Shown here piece by piece: positions 37,001 through 47,985 of a stretch of DNA of 64,000 nt. The DNA is taken from contig BDIU01000167.1 in the NCBI GenBank assembly GCA_002118135.1, forward strand, positions 124,536-188,535, read 5' to 3'. The notes under the pieces were generated by a model that saw only the letters and a program-made list of their open reading frames with translations, did no database searches and had not been told where the DNA came from. The stretch is from Trebouxia sp. TZW2008 (taxonomy: Eukaryota; Chlorophyta; Trebouxiophyceae; Trebouxiales; Trebouxiaceae). Numbering within the stretch: the first letter of the stretch is position 1; each line of letters begins with the position of its first letter. Position numbers and translations under genes: made by a program.

Positions 37001-40000
37001 CACACTGTTGACAGCCAAGACGATGTGCAAGACCTGCCCCTAGCTGAGCGGCTAGCACAGAGACAGCAGCAGCACAAGGCGGCTGAGAGAGTCAAAGTCA
37101 CAAGGCCCAATTCTGCAGTTGGCATGACTGCACAGTCACCTGGGCCTGCACCAAAGGGCAAATCAGACCTCCGGCCTGGCTCTGCAGAGCAAAAGTCTAT
37201 CGGCAGGTTTAGCGCCTCAGCAGTGCCTGCAGCAATAGGCAAGTCAGACTGCAAGCCTACCTCTGCAGTGCAGAACTTGATAGACAGGTCTGGCCAGTCA
37301 CCAGTGCCTGCGGCAGTAGGCAAGTCAGGCGCTGAGCCTGTTGCTGCTGCCATTCAGCAAGCAGCAGCCCCAAGCTTGGCAGGTGGGCAAACAAACGCTG
37401 CTGCAGTGCCTATGCCCAGCAGCACAGGCAGGGCTTCCTGGGTCAGGCCTCAAGGGCAAGCCCCTGTCACACGCCATCAGGCAGCAGACACAGCTGGTGC
37501 GCAACTGCAGGCCAACAGAGCAGCTGGGGCTTTAGCAACAGATGCAGCTGCTCGAAAGTTGCACAGTGACACAGCAGCTGGGGCTTGGGCTACAGACGCA
37601 GCTGCAACTGCAGATCCCAAGGATTCAGTGGACACAACTCCCGCAGGCTTCAGGGCTCTGGCTACTGTGCCAGCAAAGTCAGCACAGGAAGCTGGTGACC
37701 AACAGCATGCACAGCAGCTTCAGGGAGTGACAATAGCTGCTCCACCAGCTGCAGCTGACTCAGTTGAGCCTGTTGACTCAGCTACGATGCACTTCATGAT
37801 GGACATTGACGTCTGGCCTGATGAGGCGCCCGAGCCAATGACCGGGCAAGCTCCAGCAACAATTGCAGCATCAAGTGAGCCAATAGCTTCTGCTCCTGCC
37901 AATGCCACACGAGCCACTGCTTATGCGGCAGGAAGCAAGCAGCAACAGGCAGCTGCAGAACCCAGAAGCATGCAGGCTTGTGCACCAACTGCAGTTGAGC
38001 ACAGGTCAGCAGCACCTCAGACAGAGATATCTGGCTTCCCTGGGGCTGCTGAGCAAGGAATAGCTTACACCAGTGATAGGCCTGATGTATCTGCACTTGT
38101 GTCAACAGCGCCTCAAACAGAGAGTGCAGGCTTTGCTAGGCCTCCTGAGCACAGAGCAGCTGACAGCAATGGAACACTTGTTGAGCAAAGAGCAGTTGAC
38201 AACAATGGACAGCCTGCTGAGCAAGGAAGTTTGCATGGCAATGCTAGGCCTGCTGCAGTCGCCAGTCCTGGTATGACGTCCCTTGTGCTTGCCAACGAGC
38301 TGGCAGTGCCAGACACACCTCCTTGCAGCACTGCTTCACAGGCAGGCAGCCCACTGGCAGGTACAAGCAACCCCCTTGTAGGGTCAGACATAAATATGTG
38401 TGACATACCAATACTTGGACTCAGGACTGACTGGGTGACTGACTGACTGGCTGACTGACTGGCTGACTGACAGACTGACTGACTGACTGACTGACTGACT
38501 GACTGACTGACAAAACGAGTGACTGTGTGGCACGACTGGCCCCACATAGACTGTATCTTGTCCTTTTCCTTGGAGAGCTCCAAGTGATGAACAAAGCCTT
38601 GCTCCACTTCTCACAAATAAACAGCCAAACATGTTTGGCACACGCATGTTGAACAATCATCACGATGCAGGTGTCAGACCAGCTGCCTCCTGGCTCTCAC
38701 CACTGTTGGCAAGGCACCCAGCAGGGCAGGGCTACCAGTCCAGCCCCTCCTTGTTGGGGCTGCCTCCTGTGCTTTCCACAGCAGCAACACAGGGCCCAGT
38801 GCAAGCAACAGCAGCTGTTCAGCAGCATTCTTTTGAGCCTGGAACACGCATGCAAAGCCATGTCTCACAAAGAGACCAACCTGGGCATTCTGGTGGTGGA
38901 CCAATCAGGCGTGTAAGAGAAGCGGCTGTGACAGCTATGGCACCCGTCCCTCAACAGCAGCAGCAGCAACAGCAGATACCAGGGTTCAAACTACCAGTGC
39001 TTGCACAACAGGCAAGGCATGCCTTGTCTGTTGAGAGGTCGCCACATGCTGCTGAAGCCAGGAGTCCTGTTGACGTGATGGCTGCAGCCACAGGAGTGTT
39101 TGCAGACTGGAACAGTCAGGAAGCAGCAGATGATGCTGATGTTGTTGCATCCAACGCACAGCTGCCCGTTCAGCAGCAAGTCCGAGCTGCTATTGCAGCA
39201 ACCCATTCAGTCCAACAGCCCATGGCATTGCCCATCAAGCTCATAGATGCAGAGCATACTGCATCAAATGCGTTACAGCAGGCTCTTGACATGTCACATG
39301 CTGAAGAAAATGCACAGAAGCTCAATGCTCATCAAGAAGTTGTTCAGAAGCCAACAGCTGATGCCATAACAGATGCACAACAGCTGGATGCTCATGTTCA
39401 ATTAGCTGCACAACAGCAAGAAGAAGATGCCCCAACAGATGCACAGCAGCTAGATGTTGGTGATGATTCTTGCGCAATGGATGAATGTCTTGCTGACAGC
39501 TGGGACTGGCAACCCACTCAAGGCAACCTTGGCTTTCAAAACGCCTTTGGGGCCTCACAACGCTTGGAGCCTGAAGAGACCTGGCCACAGTTCTCATCTT
39601 GGAGGCAGCCAAAACCGCCCACTCCAGCTAAGCTGCCTGCAAGGCAGCACAACACAGGCCAGCAAGCACGCCAGGCAGCGTCCACCAGTGGCATAGATGG
39701 TGAATCCCTACCCACCAGGCGTGTGCCATTCAGCAACAGGCGTGTACCACTGCCAGCGCATCAGCCACAAGCGGTGGCAGCCCACATGGGTGCCGTAGCT
39801 GCACAGCTTGAGAAGCCTGAGGCTCTGCCAGTGCGCGGCAGAGGCTTGCCCACAGCCAGAGGTGTAATAGCGCCTGCTGGTAATGCTCTGAAACCATCAG
39901 CACCTCAGCAGTCAGCCACAGCTGCCTGCAACAAGGCATCTGTCAAGCCACAGAGTGCACTACATACAGAGAGGCGCACAACATCTTGGGCTGATCAGAT

Positions 40001-43000
40001 TGCAAAAAGAGCTGCTGGTGACGCTGCAGATCTGAGTAGAGATGCAACAGCTGCAGCTTCACCTGCTGGCAGAGGCCAGCCAGCTGCTGCCACCTGGCCC
40101 AGTGGCCAGGCTGCCACAGCTGCAGCAGCCGATCAACATACTAGACCCACAGCTGTAGGCAGCAAGGCTACAGCTGCACCAGCTGGCAAAGGGCCCAGTC
40201 CCACAGCTGCAGCCAGCAGGGCCACAGCGGCATCAGCTGGTGAAAGGCCTCTTCCAACAGCTGCAGCCACTGCCACCTCTCCAGCAGCAGCCATCTTTGG
40301 ACCACACGTTGCTGATGGTGTCTCCAGTCAGTCCCATGTGCGCAAGAAGCTGTGCCTGCGTCTAGGACCCAGACAGCCTGACGCTGCACCGTCCAATGCT
40401 GCTGCTGCCTCCAACTTTGGAAGTAGCAATGCTGAGCAAGCCATTCACAGACCCAATCACCTGGCTGCTCCTGCTGCTGCCTCTGGCTTTCAGAGCAGCA
40501 GTGCTGAGCAAGTTGTCGACAGACACAGCAAACTTGCTGCTCCCGCTGCTGCCTCTAGCTTCCAAAGCAGCAGTGCTGCGCAACTTGGTGAAAGGCCTAG
40601 CAATCTCGCTGCTTTGGCTGCTGCATCTGGCATTGGAGGCAGCAGTGCTGCGCCAGCGGGTGATGGAGGAGCACTGGCTGGCCCTGCAGCTGGCAGAAGC
40701 ACCGGTGCTGCTGTCATGGAAAAGTGTGCTCCCTCAAGTGGCAGGCAAGGACTGGAGCAGCATAACATGGGGTCACCGACCAGGCAGATGCCTTCCTCTG
40801 GCTTCCCAGAAGCAGCCACACCATCAGGTCAGCCTGCTGTTATCAACTGGTGCATGCACAGCGGTCGCATTATGCAGCTGATTGCGCTGCAAATGGTTTC
40901 ATCACAGCCGTCTTGCCTCAACAACATTTGAGATTTGGCCCCTCTACTTGTGTAGCCGCATTGCATGCCTGCTTCTTGTGCATTGTCCAACATTCAAGAG
41001 CATGTTGTTGCGCTCCTTGCTTGAATTCACATTTCAGTGAGCTACATGCAAATCAGGGCAGCAAAGATTTGGCCTGTCACCTATGTGCCCAACTTGACTC
41101 ATGAGTAACCACAGCTGGCAGCTTTTGCTGAAGTATTGTATCCATGCAAGAAACCTGTTGCCCAGCCAGTATGACATTGATCAAATGGGATGTAGGTAGA
41201 GCAAAGCTGCATGAGTGCTTGTTACCAGCAACAGCCAGTGTAACATTGATGCAACATGCTGCAGGTAGAGCCAGGTTGCATGGGTGCTTGTCTCCAGCAA
41301 CAGCAGCACGCATGATGCCGCCCCCCTCCACATCACGCCCCCTGCGGTCCCTCCACCAACCCTCAGTTGCCCCACAGACTGCCTCTCACAGTAAATCCAG
41401 TCCTGTTCACACAGCGCTTCTCCAGGCACCATCCTCTCTGAATAGCTGTCACAGCAACCCCAGTCCTGTCCGCGCAGCACATCACCAGGCACAGGCCTTA
41501 CTACATAGCTCTCTTAGTCATCCCAGTCCTGTCACCATAGCTCACCGTCACCCACTGTGTCCATTACATGGATCTCGAAGCAATCCTGCTCCAGTCACCA
41601 CAGCACGGCAAGGAGCGCCATCTTCATCAGCAGTCCCTCAGAGAGAGCAGGATCCTGTCCCAACAGCAGAAAAGCACGTAGCCTGGAACAGTATTGCACT
41701 GCAGCCTGGATCTACACCCCAGCAGCAGTCAAGGAAGAAGAGGCACAGGGCTGCACAGCGGGGACATGTGCTGCTGACGCAGGAGTCACCTGATGCATGT
41801 GATGGAGCAGCGTTGCCTGGTGAGCAAGGCAAAGATCTGGCCTGCAAGCTCAGACATCCCCATGCCCATGCCCTGTGCTGTGTGATTTGCCATACCTGAC
41901 TGGCTTGTACAATTGACAGCAGCAGCAGCAGCCCAGCAAGTTTTCAAGCAATTTGCATCAACTATGAAGGCAGTAAAGCGCAGCTTGGTGTATTACAGCA
42001 TTCAGCTCTTGTCATGGCTTCCTTTGTCGGGACTTCACTGCATTTGCTTGCAATGCCTGAAGCTATCCTGTCTTTGACGCCAGCTTTTGGCATATCGTAG
42101 AACCTGCAGTTTGTCAAAAAGCTTGCTCTGAAAGTAACATTGATGGTTTTATCTACTCAGCTTTTGATAGAATGCTGTTTGGGGTCATACTGCATCATTG
42201 CCTTCAACAACATCATCATTGTTGTCATGATGAGCACAGTCATCCTGATGGGCTTTACTACAGTGTCATTGTCATGCAGGATCAAGTGAGGCAGTTCAGC
42301 AGAGCTCAGCCAAGCAGGCTGGTCCACAACAAGGTCGCCTGAAACGGCTCAAGAGGGCTCACCACACTTCCACAGTCAAGCTGATCGCTCCTGTTGACAT
42401 GCTGAACGAGCCTCGGCAAGCAGGCAATAGCAGAAGAAGGCAGGACGCCAGGCCCCAGCAGTCTACATTCAGCAGAAAGGATCGACGGCGGTGCGTGCTG
42501 CTCTCCTCTTTCTGATCTGCCAGCAAAGAAATGCTCGCTAGGCTGGTTTCCATGGCAGCATGGCTATTGTTGAGGTCTGAGGGCAACCCACTGCCTGTCA
42601 GGTTGCTTCTGATGTGCCCAAAGTCTGATCCTCCGCCCATCATGAAACCAATCTCAAGCAGCCCGCGACTGTCTTGCAACAACCTTGAGCTATCGCGACA
42701 TGACATCCGCAGGTCGACCCACAGATGCAACCCAACATTTTCTTGTTTGACTTGGTCAGCTTGTTGAGAATGCATGCAGTTTCTTTGAGCACCCTCCTGG
42801 TACGAAAACAACAATTACGCAATGGCATGCACCAGCATTGCAAGTGAGTCATGCAAACTGCTGCTCTCCAGGAGATGACTGAGTGAGTCATGGAAACTGC
42901 TGCACTGCAGGAGATGACTAGGTGAGTAGTGCAGGCTGCTGCACTGCAGGAAGAAGAGTGAGCAGGAACAGGTTGCCAATAAAAGCACCAAAAGGAACTG

Positions 43001-45006
43001 TGTGATGCAGACTGCTGCACTGCAGGAGTATCAACACGTGGGAGTGATGCAGACTGCTGCACTGCAGGAGTATCAACACGTGGGAGTGATACAGACTTCT
43101 GCCATGCACGAGAGTTAGAAAGCAAAGTCATGCAGCCTTTTTCCCTGCAGTGGAATGAGTCAGCAAGAGGGACACAGACAGCTGCATTGCAGAAGAAGCA
43201 GTAAGTGTGATGCAGACTGCTGCACCACAGGAGGTTTAGTAAGCGAGACTCATGCAGACGGTTACACTGCAGGAGGATGATTAAGTGATAGTACAGACCT
43301 CTGCACTGCAGGAGGATCTGAGCGTGACGCAGACTGGATTACTGATAGGAGAATGAAGCAGTCTGCTGCATTGCAGGAGGATTGCAGCACTAGTTGACAT
43401 TGAGGCAGAAGCATCAAGTGATGATGAAGAAGAGGACTCCACACAAGGGGATGAGTCACAGATGCCTGAGGAGGATGCAATGTTTGTCAATGATGACAGC
43501 CCGGCCACTGCTAGAAGTCAACCTGAAAGAGGGTGAGCTCTGCAACCTGTCAATGCAGCCTGCAAAAAAGTTTGATAGCAAAATTGCAGCATGTGCACAA
43601 GCAAGAGTATGTTTTCAAATGTTAGCCAGAAAAAGGGTGAGCTCTGCACCCTGAACACAGCCTGTCAACCTGTGTGATAGTCTTGCCAAGGTTTGGCCTG
43701 AAAGAGGGTGAGCTCTGCAACCTGAATGTAGCTTGTCAAACCGCATGATAGTCTTGCCGAGATTCTGCCTGGAAGCCATTGAGCTTGGCAGACAGTGTTC
43801 TAGCTCATTTGCAGCTTTGCAGGCACAAGACGATCAATTTGCATGCGCCCCTGTTGCACACAGCGTTATGCTGGCATGCCTTGTTCACAGGCATCTGATG
43901 TGCAGCTATTGTCCCTCCATGCACGGCACAGCCAATACTTGTGCCAGCTTCCATGTATATAGTCATTGACTGCCACCGAAAAGTTGAGCATCTCCTGTTT
44001 ACAGAATTGCTGCCTGTCCTGCATCACGAGCTTCAGTGCATCCTGCTTCAATGGCTCTCTGTGCTTAGCAAGTCTTATTGATTGGCATCCTGTGACACAA
44101 AGCAGAAGCAATCAGAAGCTTCAGCTGGTGAGCAATTTCTGTTTGACCTGACTGAGCTGGCCGACTGAGCCTCGATTGAGTGAGGTTCGTTTGATTGACT
44201 GACTTGACCGACTGCTAGTTGGCTTGCTTGTAGGCATGATGAGATGCTTGCAGTGTACAACCAACACTTGCTGTTGTCTGGCACTCCAGTCATCAAGTTC
44301 AGAGGCAGGCGGTATCAGCACACGCCCTTGGCTGACACGCCTCACTCACGTGCTAGCTCCTCATACGATTTGGAGGACTCTTTCTTGGCTGAAGGTGTGC
44401 ACAGCAACATTGCTTTACACCTGCCTTAGTTGCAGTTTACTGCTGCATTGCCTGCAAACAGTTGCAACAAAATAATAGTGTTGCAAGAGCGGTGCTAGGC
44501 TCACCTCAGCATGTGTTTGAAGTGACGGCTACAACATCGTTACTTGCCTTGGGTGCTACGGGCAACAAAGTGCCTTTGCTGCAAAGGGACTGCCGATTCA
44601 TGCATGCACAAACCAAGAGCATTTCTGCATGCATGACCAGATCTGTCCGCAATTTAGATGCTGTAGTGCAGCCAGCTACTGCACCGCTGGTGTAATGATC
44701 TTAGTGCCAAGTCAAGGATTTATGATGTGTGGTGATCTTGTGTGCTGCATGAGTGATTTGTGCAGGTCAGACTTGCGCATTAGTGATAACAATTATGTTT
44801 GTCATGCAGAGGAAGATCCCTCTGAAGGGGATTCTGAAGATGTCAGCCAGCACGATGAGGCTTGTGCCATTTGCCACAAAGAGGATGATGCAGACATGCT
44901 GCTTTGCGATGGATGTCCTAAAGTGTTTCATCTGTCCTGTCTTGGTTTGAACAGCATTCCAGAAGGCCAATGGTACTGTGCCGTATGTAATGATGGCCTT
45001 GGGTGA
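28098..45006 (+). CDS. FANCM: FANCM/Mph1-type DNA translocase with C-terminal PHD finger
   Basis: FANCM remodels stalled forks and D-loops and limits crossovers. Exons: (start uncertain)-28911, 29089-29260, 29567-29650, 30338-30458, 30717-30883, 31286-31474, 32183-32299, 32579-32710, 33135-33574, 33998-34145, 34548-34694, 35317-35551, 36822-38360, 38671-40827, 41265-41819, 42280-42490, 43377-43532, 44234-44394, 44810-45006. All phases agree; about 2,300 residues follow exon 1. Motifs: [31 protein letters not shown] (DECH rather than the usual DEAH), [51 protein letters not shown]. An Ala-rich insert interrupts helicase lobe 2 (about 33230-33470). Then come an RGG-like block and more than 1,200 low-complexity residues, the acidic segment [12 protein letters not shown], the conserved-looking [12 protein letters not shown], and a PHD finger (CAIC...CDGC...HLSC...CAVC). 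No ERCC4-type nuclease domain is seen. Exon 1 may start at the ATG at 28098 (MEDFEDL) only if a 32-base intron is removed, or at the in-frame ATG at 28324. The donor at 34146 is GC. Confidence 0.93.
29738..30075. repeat. About 89-bp tandem repeat, four copies, in a FANCM intron
   Basis: Copies begin near 29741, 29832, 29919 and 30008, each with a ctctctac-like start, an 'attgaggctgttgttgaag' core and a 'gtgccagcaca' end. Copies differ by substitutions and small indels. I found no exon edge within it, so it differs from the exon-copy arrays. Confidence 0.8.
35866..36821 (+). repeat. Six degenerate copies of the start of the FANCM RGG exon
   Basis: Copies at about 35867, 36040, 36220, 36416, 36586 and a short one near 36744 precede the intact exon at 36822. 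Each resembles acceptor + [10 protein letters not shown] + [15 protein letters not shown]. The copy at 36416 is nearly open ([20 protein letters not shown]); others carry stops or indels. Spacing is about 160-195 bases, and each unit includes intronic sequence with 'catgctgctcacatgcatgagtg'. Confidence 0.85.
38426..38511. repeat. (GACT)n microsatellite in a FANCM intron
   Basis: About 85 bases of imperfect then perfect gact/ctga tetranucleotide repeat, inside the intron 38361-38670. Confidence 0.9.
42840..43376 (+). repeat. Repeated acceptor-like units before the acidic FANCM exon
   Basis: The segment 'actgctgcactgcaggag' and variants recur at roughly 42850, 42897, 42938, 43008, 43050, 43215, 43265, 43300 and 43360. 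The last is the real acceptor of exon 43377. A 42-base stretch at about 43005-43046 is repeated exactly or nearly so at 43047-43088. Confidence 0.75.
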
Positions 45007-45659
45007 AGACCGGCTTGTGCAGGCTGCTAGTCTTCGTTTGCTCAATGTATGGAAAAGCAGGCAGATGCACTGGCTTGTATTGCATGAGCGTCGTTGTTGC
45101 ATGCATGATTGGCAGCGAATAAAGCTCTAGCATTGTATGCTGATGCGAAAGCAGAGAACAGGCGTCTGGAATGACCTCATTGTCCCTCACAGATCTCATA
45201 CGATCAGGCTGGAAGCACAGCTGCATGTGCGAGGAAATGTCAGCAGCAAAGTATGACAGGATGTATTGAAAGATCATGGCAATCTACACCACTTGGGCAC
45301 TATCAACGCGAGTGAGTTTCTTGGCAATAATGTGTTCGCTGACCATTTTGTGCGTCTAGTCATCACGGCACGCCTAATCTATAAAGCAAGTATTGCTGCC
45401 CATGGTGCGGCTGCTTGTTCACCCTGTACAGAATCATATTGAGAGTGGGCAATATAGAAAAGCAAGCTGCTGTTTCAAGTTTGTCACGCTAGTCTCAAGA
45501 ATTTTCATGCGTACTTGGAGGGAGGGGTAAAACAACATCATTTCATATCCATGCTGTCAAAAACGCCTTTTGATGAGAGCAGAACTTGCAGAGGCAACAT
45601 GAACGCAACCAGTCAAACCCTGACAACTTGGGATCGGTTTGCAGCAGGTCACAAGCAAC
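45007..45659. other. Convergent intergenic region FANCM / LRR gene
   Basis: Holds the two 3' untranslated regions. No further gene is recognisable. Confidence 0.5.
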
Positions 45660-47472
45660 TTAGCACTTCCTGAATTCATGCAGCGCCACATGGTGAAGCT
45701 TACGCCATGGCCAAAAGTTCATAACAAATCTCTGTTCAGCCACTGTGAGCGGATTTGCAGACTTTTGTACAGACCAGGCAGCAGGATCCGCACAGGTCTG
45801 CCACAAGTGCAGCGGGTTGGCCAAGCAGCCTGTCCTGCCCGTGATTTGCTTGTACCAAACATCCATAGTTGCCTCAAGGGTGTGCAAAGCTGGCCATTGC
45901 CCTGAAAACAGTCCCTCCAGGGCGAGCTCCTTCAGGTCATTGCCTTGAATCTGCAAAGTCTCCAATTTGGGCCAATTCCCTTGGGCTAGACACTGCATGC
46001 TGAGTCTGTCCCCTGGTACACCATGCAGCAATAGGTGCCTCAAGTGAGGCCATTTTCCTGTGATGAGGATCTGCACAACCATTGGGTCGAGCTTGTTGTG
46101 TGACAGATCCAGGCTTCTTAGCTTGCCCATGCCAGCCTGCACGATGATCAGCATGGCATGATGGTCTAGGCCAAACCAGCTGGCTGCCAGTGTTAACGAA
46201 GTCAACTGGGGCAGGCGCACAGGCCAAACTTGCCTTTGGAAACTGAGTGGACAGTGTGACATGTCCAGTGACTCCAGGTTTAGCCATGAGTATGTTTGAA
46301 AGAACACAGCATAAAAGTTGAAGAAATCCAGCAGGTTTCTGTTGTCTGCTAGAGTGAGCTTTCGTAGCTTGGGCCAATGGTGACCATGCAGTGTTGGCAC
46401 TGCATCGCGGTTTAGCAGATTGCCGGTCAAGTCCAGCACGTGAAGCATTGGCAGCCCGCACTTGGACAGGCTCCTCAGACCCTCTGCTGTCATGCCAATG
46501 TGCGACAGCTGCAAAGTGTGCAAGGCAGGATATGAAGCGCTGCCAATTTGCTGCAAGGCTGATGTGTGTAGAGAACCTACAATGCTGAGGTGTTGTAGCT
46601 GCTCAAGCCCAGCTGCAACCATGCTTGACACAGCAGCGGTGTTTGTTGCTCTTCTCGACAGACTTGATATGAACTTCTGTTCACTGCTGCAGTGCTGCTG
46701 CAATGATGCTGCTAGTAATAGCTGCTTCAAGTGTAAGGTTTGGGTTCTTATGGCTTGACCTGGGGGGCAAGTCTGATGCTGAATCAACACCACTGATCCA
46801 GCTGTGATGTCAAACATGCAAAGTAATTTGAGGCGAGGCCAAGGCTCAGAGCTCAGCATTGGCGCAGCGTACTGAGTCGAGAATGTGAGGGAAGTGACAT
46901 GTTTGGAAGTCTGTACACAGTGCCCTTTGCTGACTCCGGCTAGAGCTGCTAGTGCTGTTGTAGGCAGCATGTCCAAGATGACCGGCGCTGCCTGTATCAC
47001 ATCCATCAACGCTGCAGAGTTTGCCTGTTGAACTACCCGAACTGCATTGGCTGTATCCTCAAGCTCAAAATCTGCTTCCGCACACAACGTGCGTGGTGTG
47101 GCAGGAGCCTTGCCGTCCCTGCAGGAAATCACAAGCACAGTCAGGGCCACTGCCCAAACTCAAACAGAGTAGTGTATGCAGTGGTGTACAAACACAGGGT
47201 CCAAACATCAGCAGCAGGCACGGCTGATGACTCTTTAGAGATGAGAAGACACGACTGCAAAGATGAGGGTCCTCAGGGAAGACGGTGACCGCCTGGTCTC
47301 TGTACATAGCAGTGGGAGTTCTGACAGGGAAAAGCTGCGGGCATACGTGCGCATTGCCAGTATACCTGGAGTCGCCACTTGCTGAATGTGCCACTAAGCT
47401 GCAGCTCAGCCTACGCCGCTCTGTAGCGACAGCTTCCAGCGTGGTGGAGTCCAACTGATCTCTAGCAGACAT
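45660..47472 (-). CDS. Leucine-rich-repeat protein (RNI/F-box-LRR-like)
   Basis: Two exons on the minus strand, 47472-47366 and 47118-45660, joined in phase (donor AG|gtatac, acceptor tcctgcag|G), give 521 residues. After a short Arg/Ser-rich N-terminus comes a helix (AALMDVIQAAPVILDML) followed by LPTTALAALAGVSKG, which resembles the start of an F-box, though not clearly enough to call one. From about residue 190 to 460 there are at least nine leucine-rich repeats of the type L.LSH.GMTAEGLRSL, WPKLRKLTLADN and MGKLRSLDLSHNKLDP, with the recurring WPxLRxLxL signature. Such proteins are usually substrate-binding or scaffolding modules. The gene is head-to-head with the FtsHi gene, 513 bases apart. 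The exact family is unknown. Confidence 0.82.
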
Positions 47473-47985
47473 ACTTTGGAAATCGCTTCTATAGAGACGC
47501 CTTACTGATGACGAAAGCCGTGCGTGCAGGGGAAAACTGGCAAGGTCGCACGAGATCCTTCGGTGGTCGGCCACCTCGAATGTTGCACTCTCGGGTTCAC
47601 GATTGTCGATGTCGCTGCTGCCTCGACTCTCCAAAGTCTTGACCGGCTGACCAGAACACGCCCTCCGCGCTCTCCATACTCCATCTCTCCGTGTGTCCGT
47701 GCGCCCTGTCTCCGTCGCCCCGTCTCCTCGCAAGTTGTTAGGGTCTCTGTTTCGCCTCGCTCTGCGCTGTGCTAGGGTTTGTGACAGGCAGATTCATCGA
47801 GTACTCATGTCAAGCACGTAGTTGCCGCGGTGCTTGCGACGCATATGCATGCGCATGCGCATGCGTGCTCCTTGCGATTGCCGAACGGCATCGAGGAGGG
47901 TCGACAGGCTGCAAACAGACCGAGCCACGCTTGTGCTCGCGAGCCCTTGACATTCTGCGGTGACACGGTTGCCTTTGCACTTGAC
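47473..47985. promoter_or_regulatory. Divergent promoter region LRR gene / FtsHi gene
   Basis: The 513 bases between two opposed start codons. It is unusually rich in CpG compared with the rest of the window, and around 47842-47868 carries a purine-pyrimidine run (catatgcatgcgcatgcgcatgcg), a likely Z-DNA-prone stretch near the transcription start. No TATA box is evident. Confidence 0.45.

Noticed and set aside
38113..38663. Minus-strand frames with [10 protein letters not shown] repeats
   Set aside because: They are translations of the (GACT)n microsatellite.
46391..46758. Plus-strand Cys-rich frames
   Set aside because: They are antisense to the leucine-rich repeats of the minus-strand gene.
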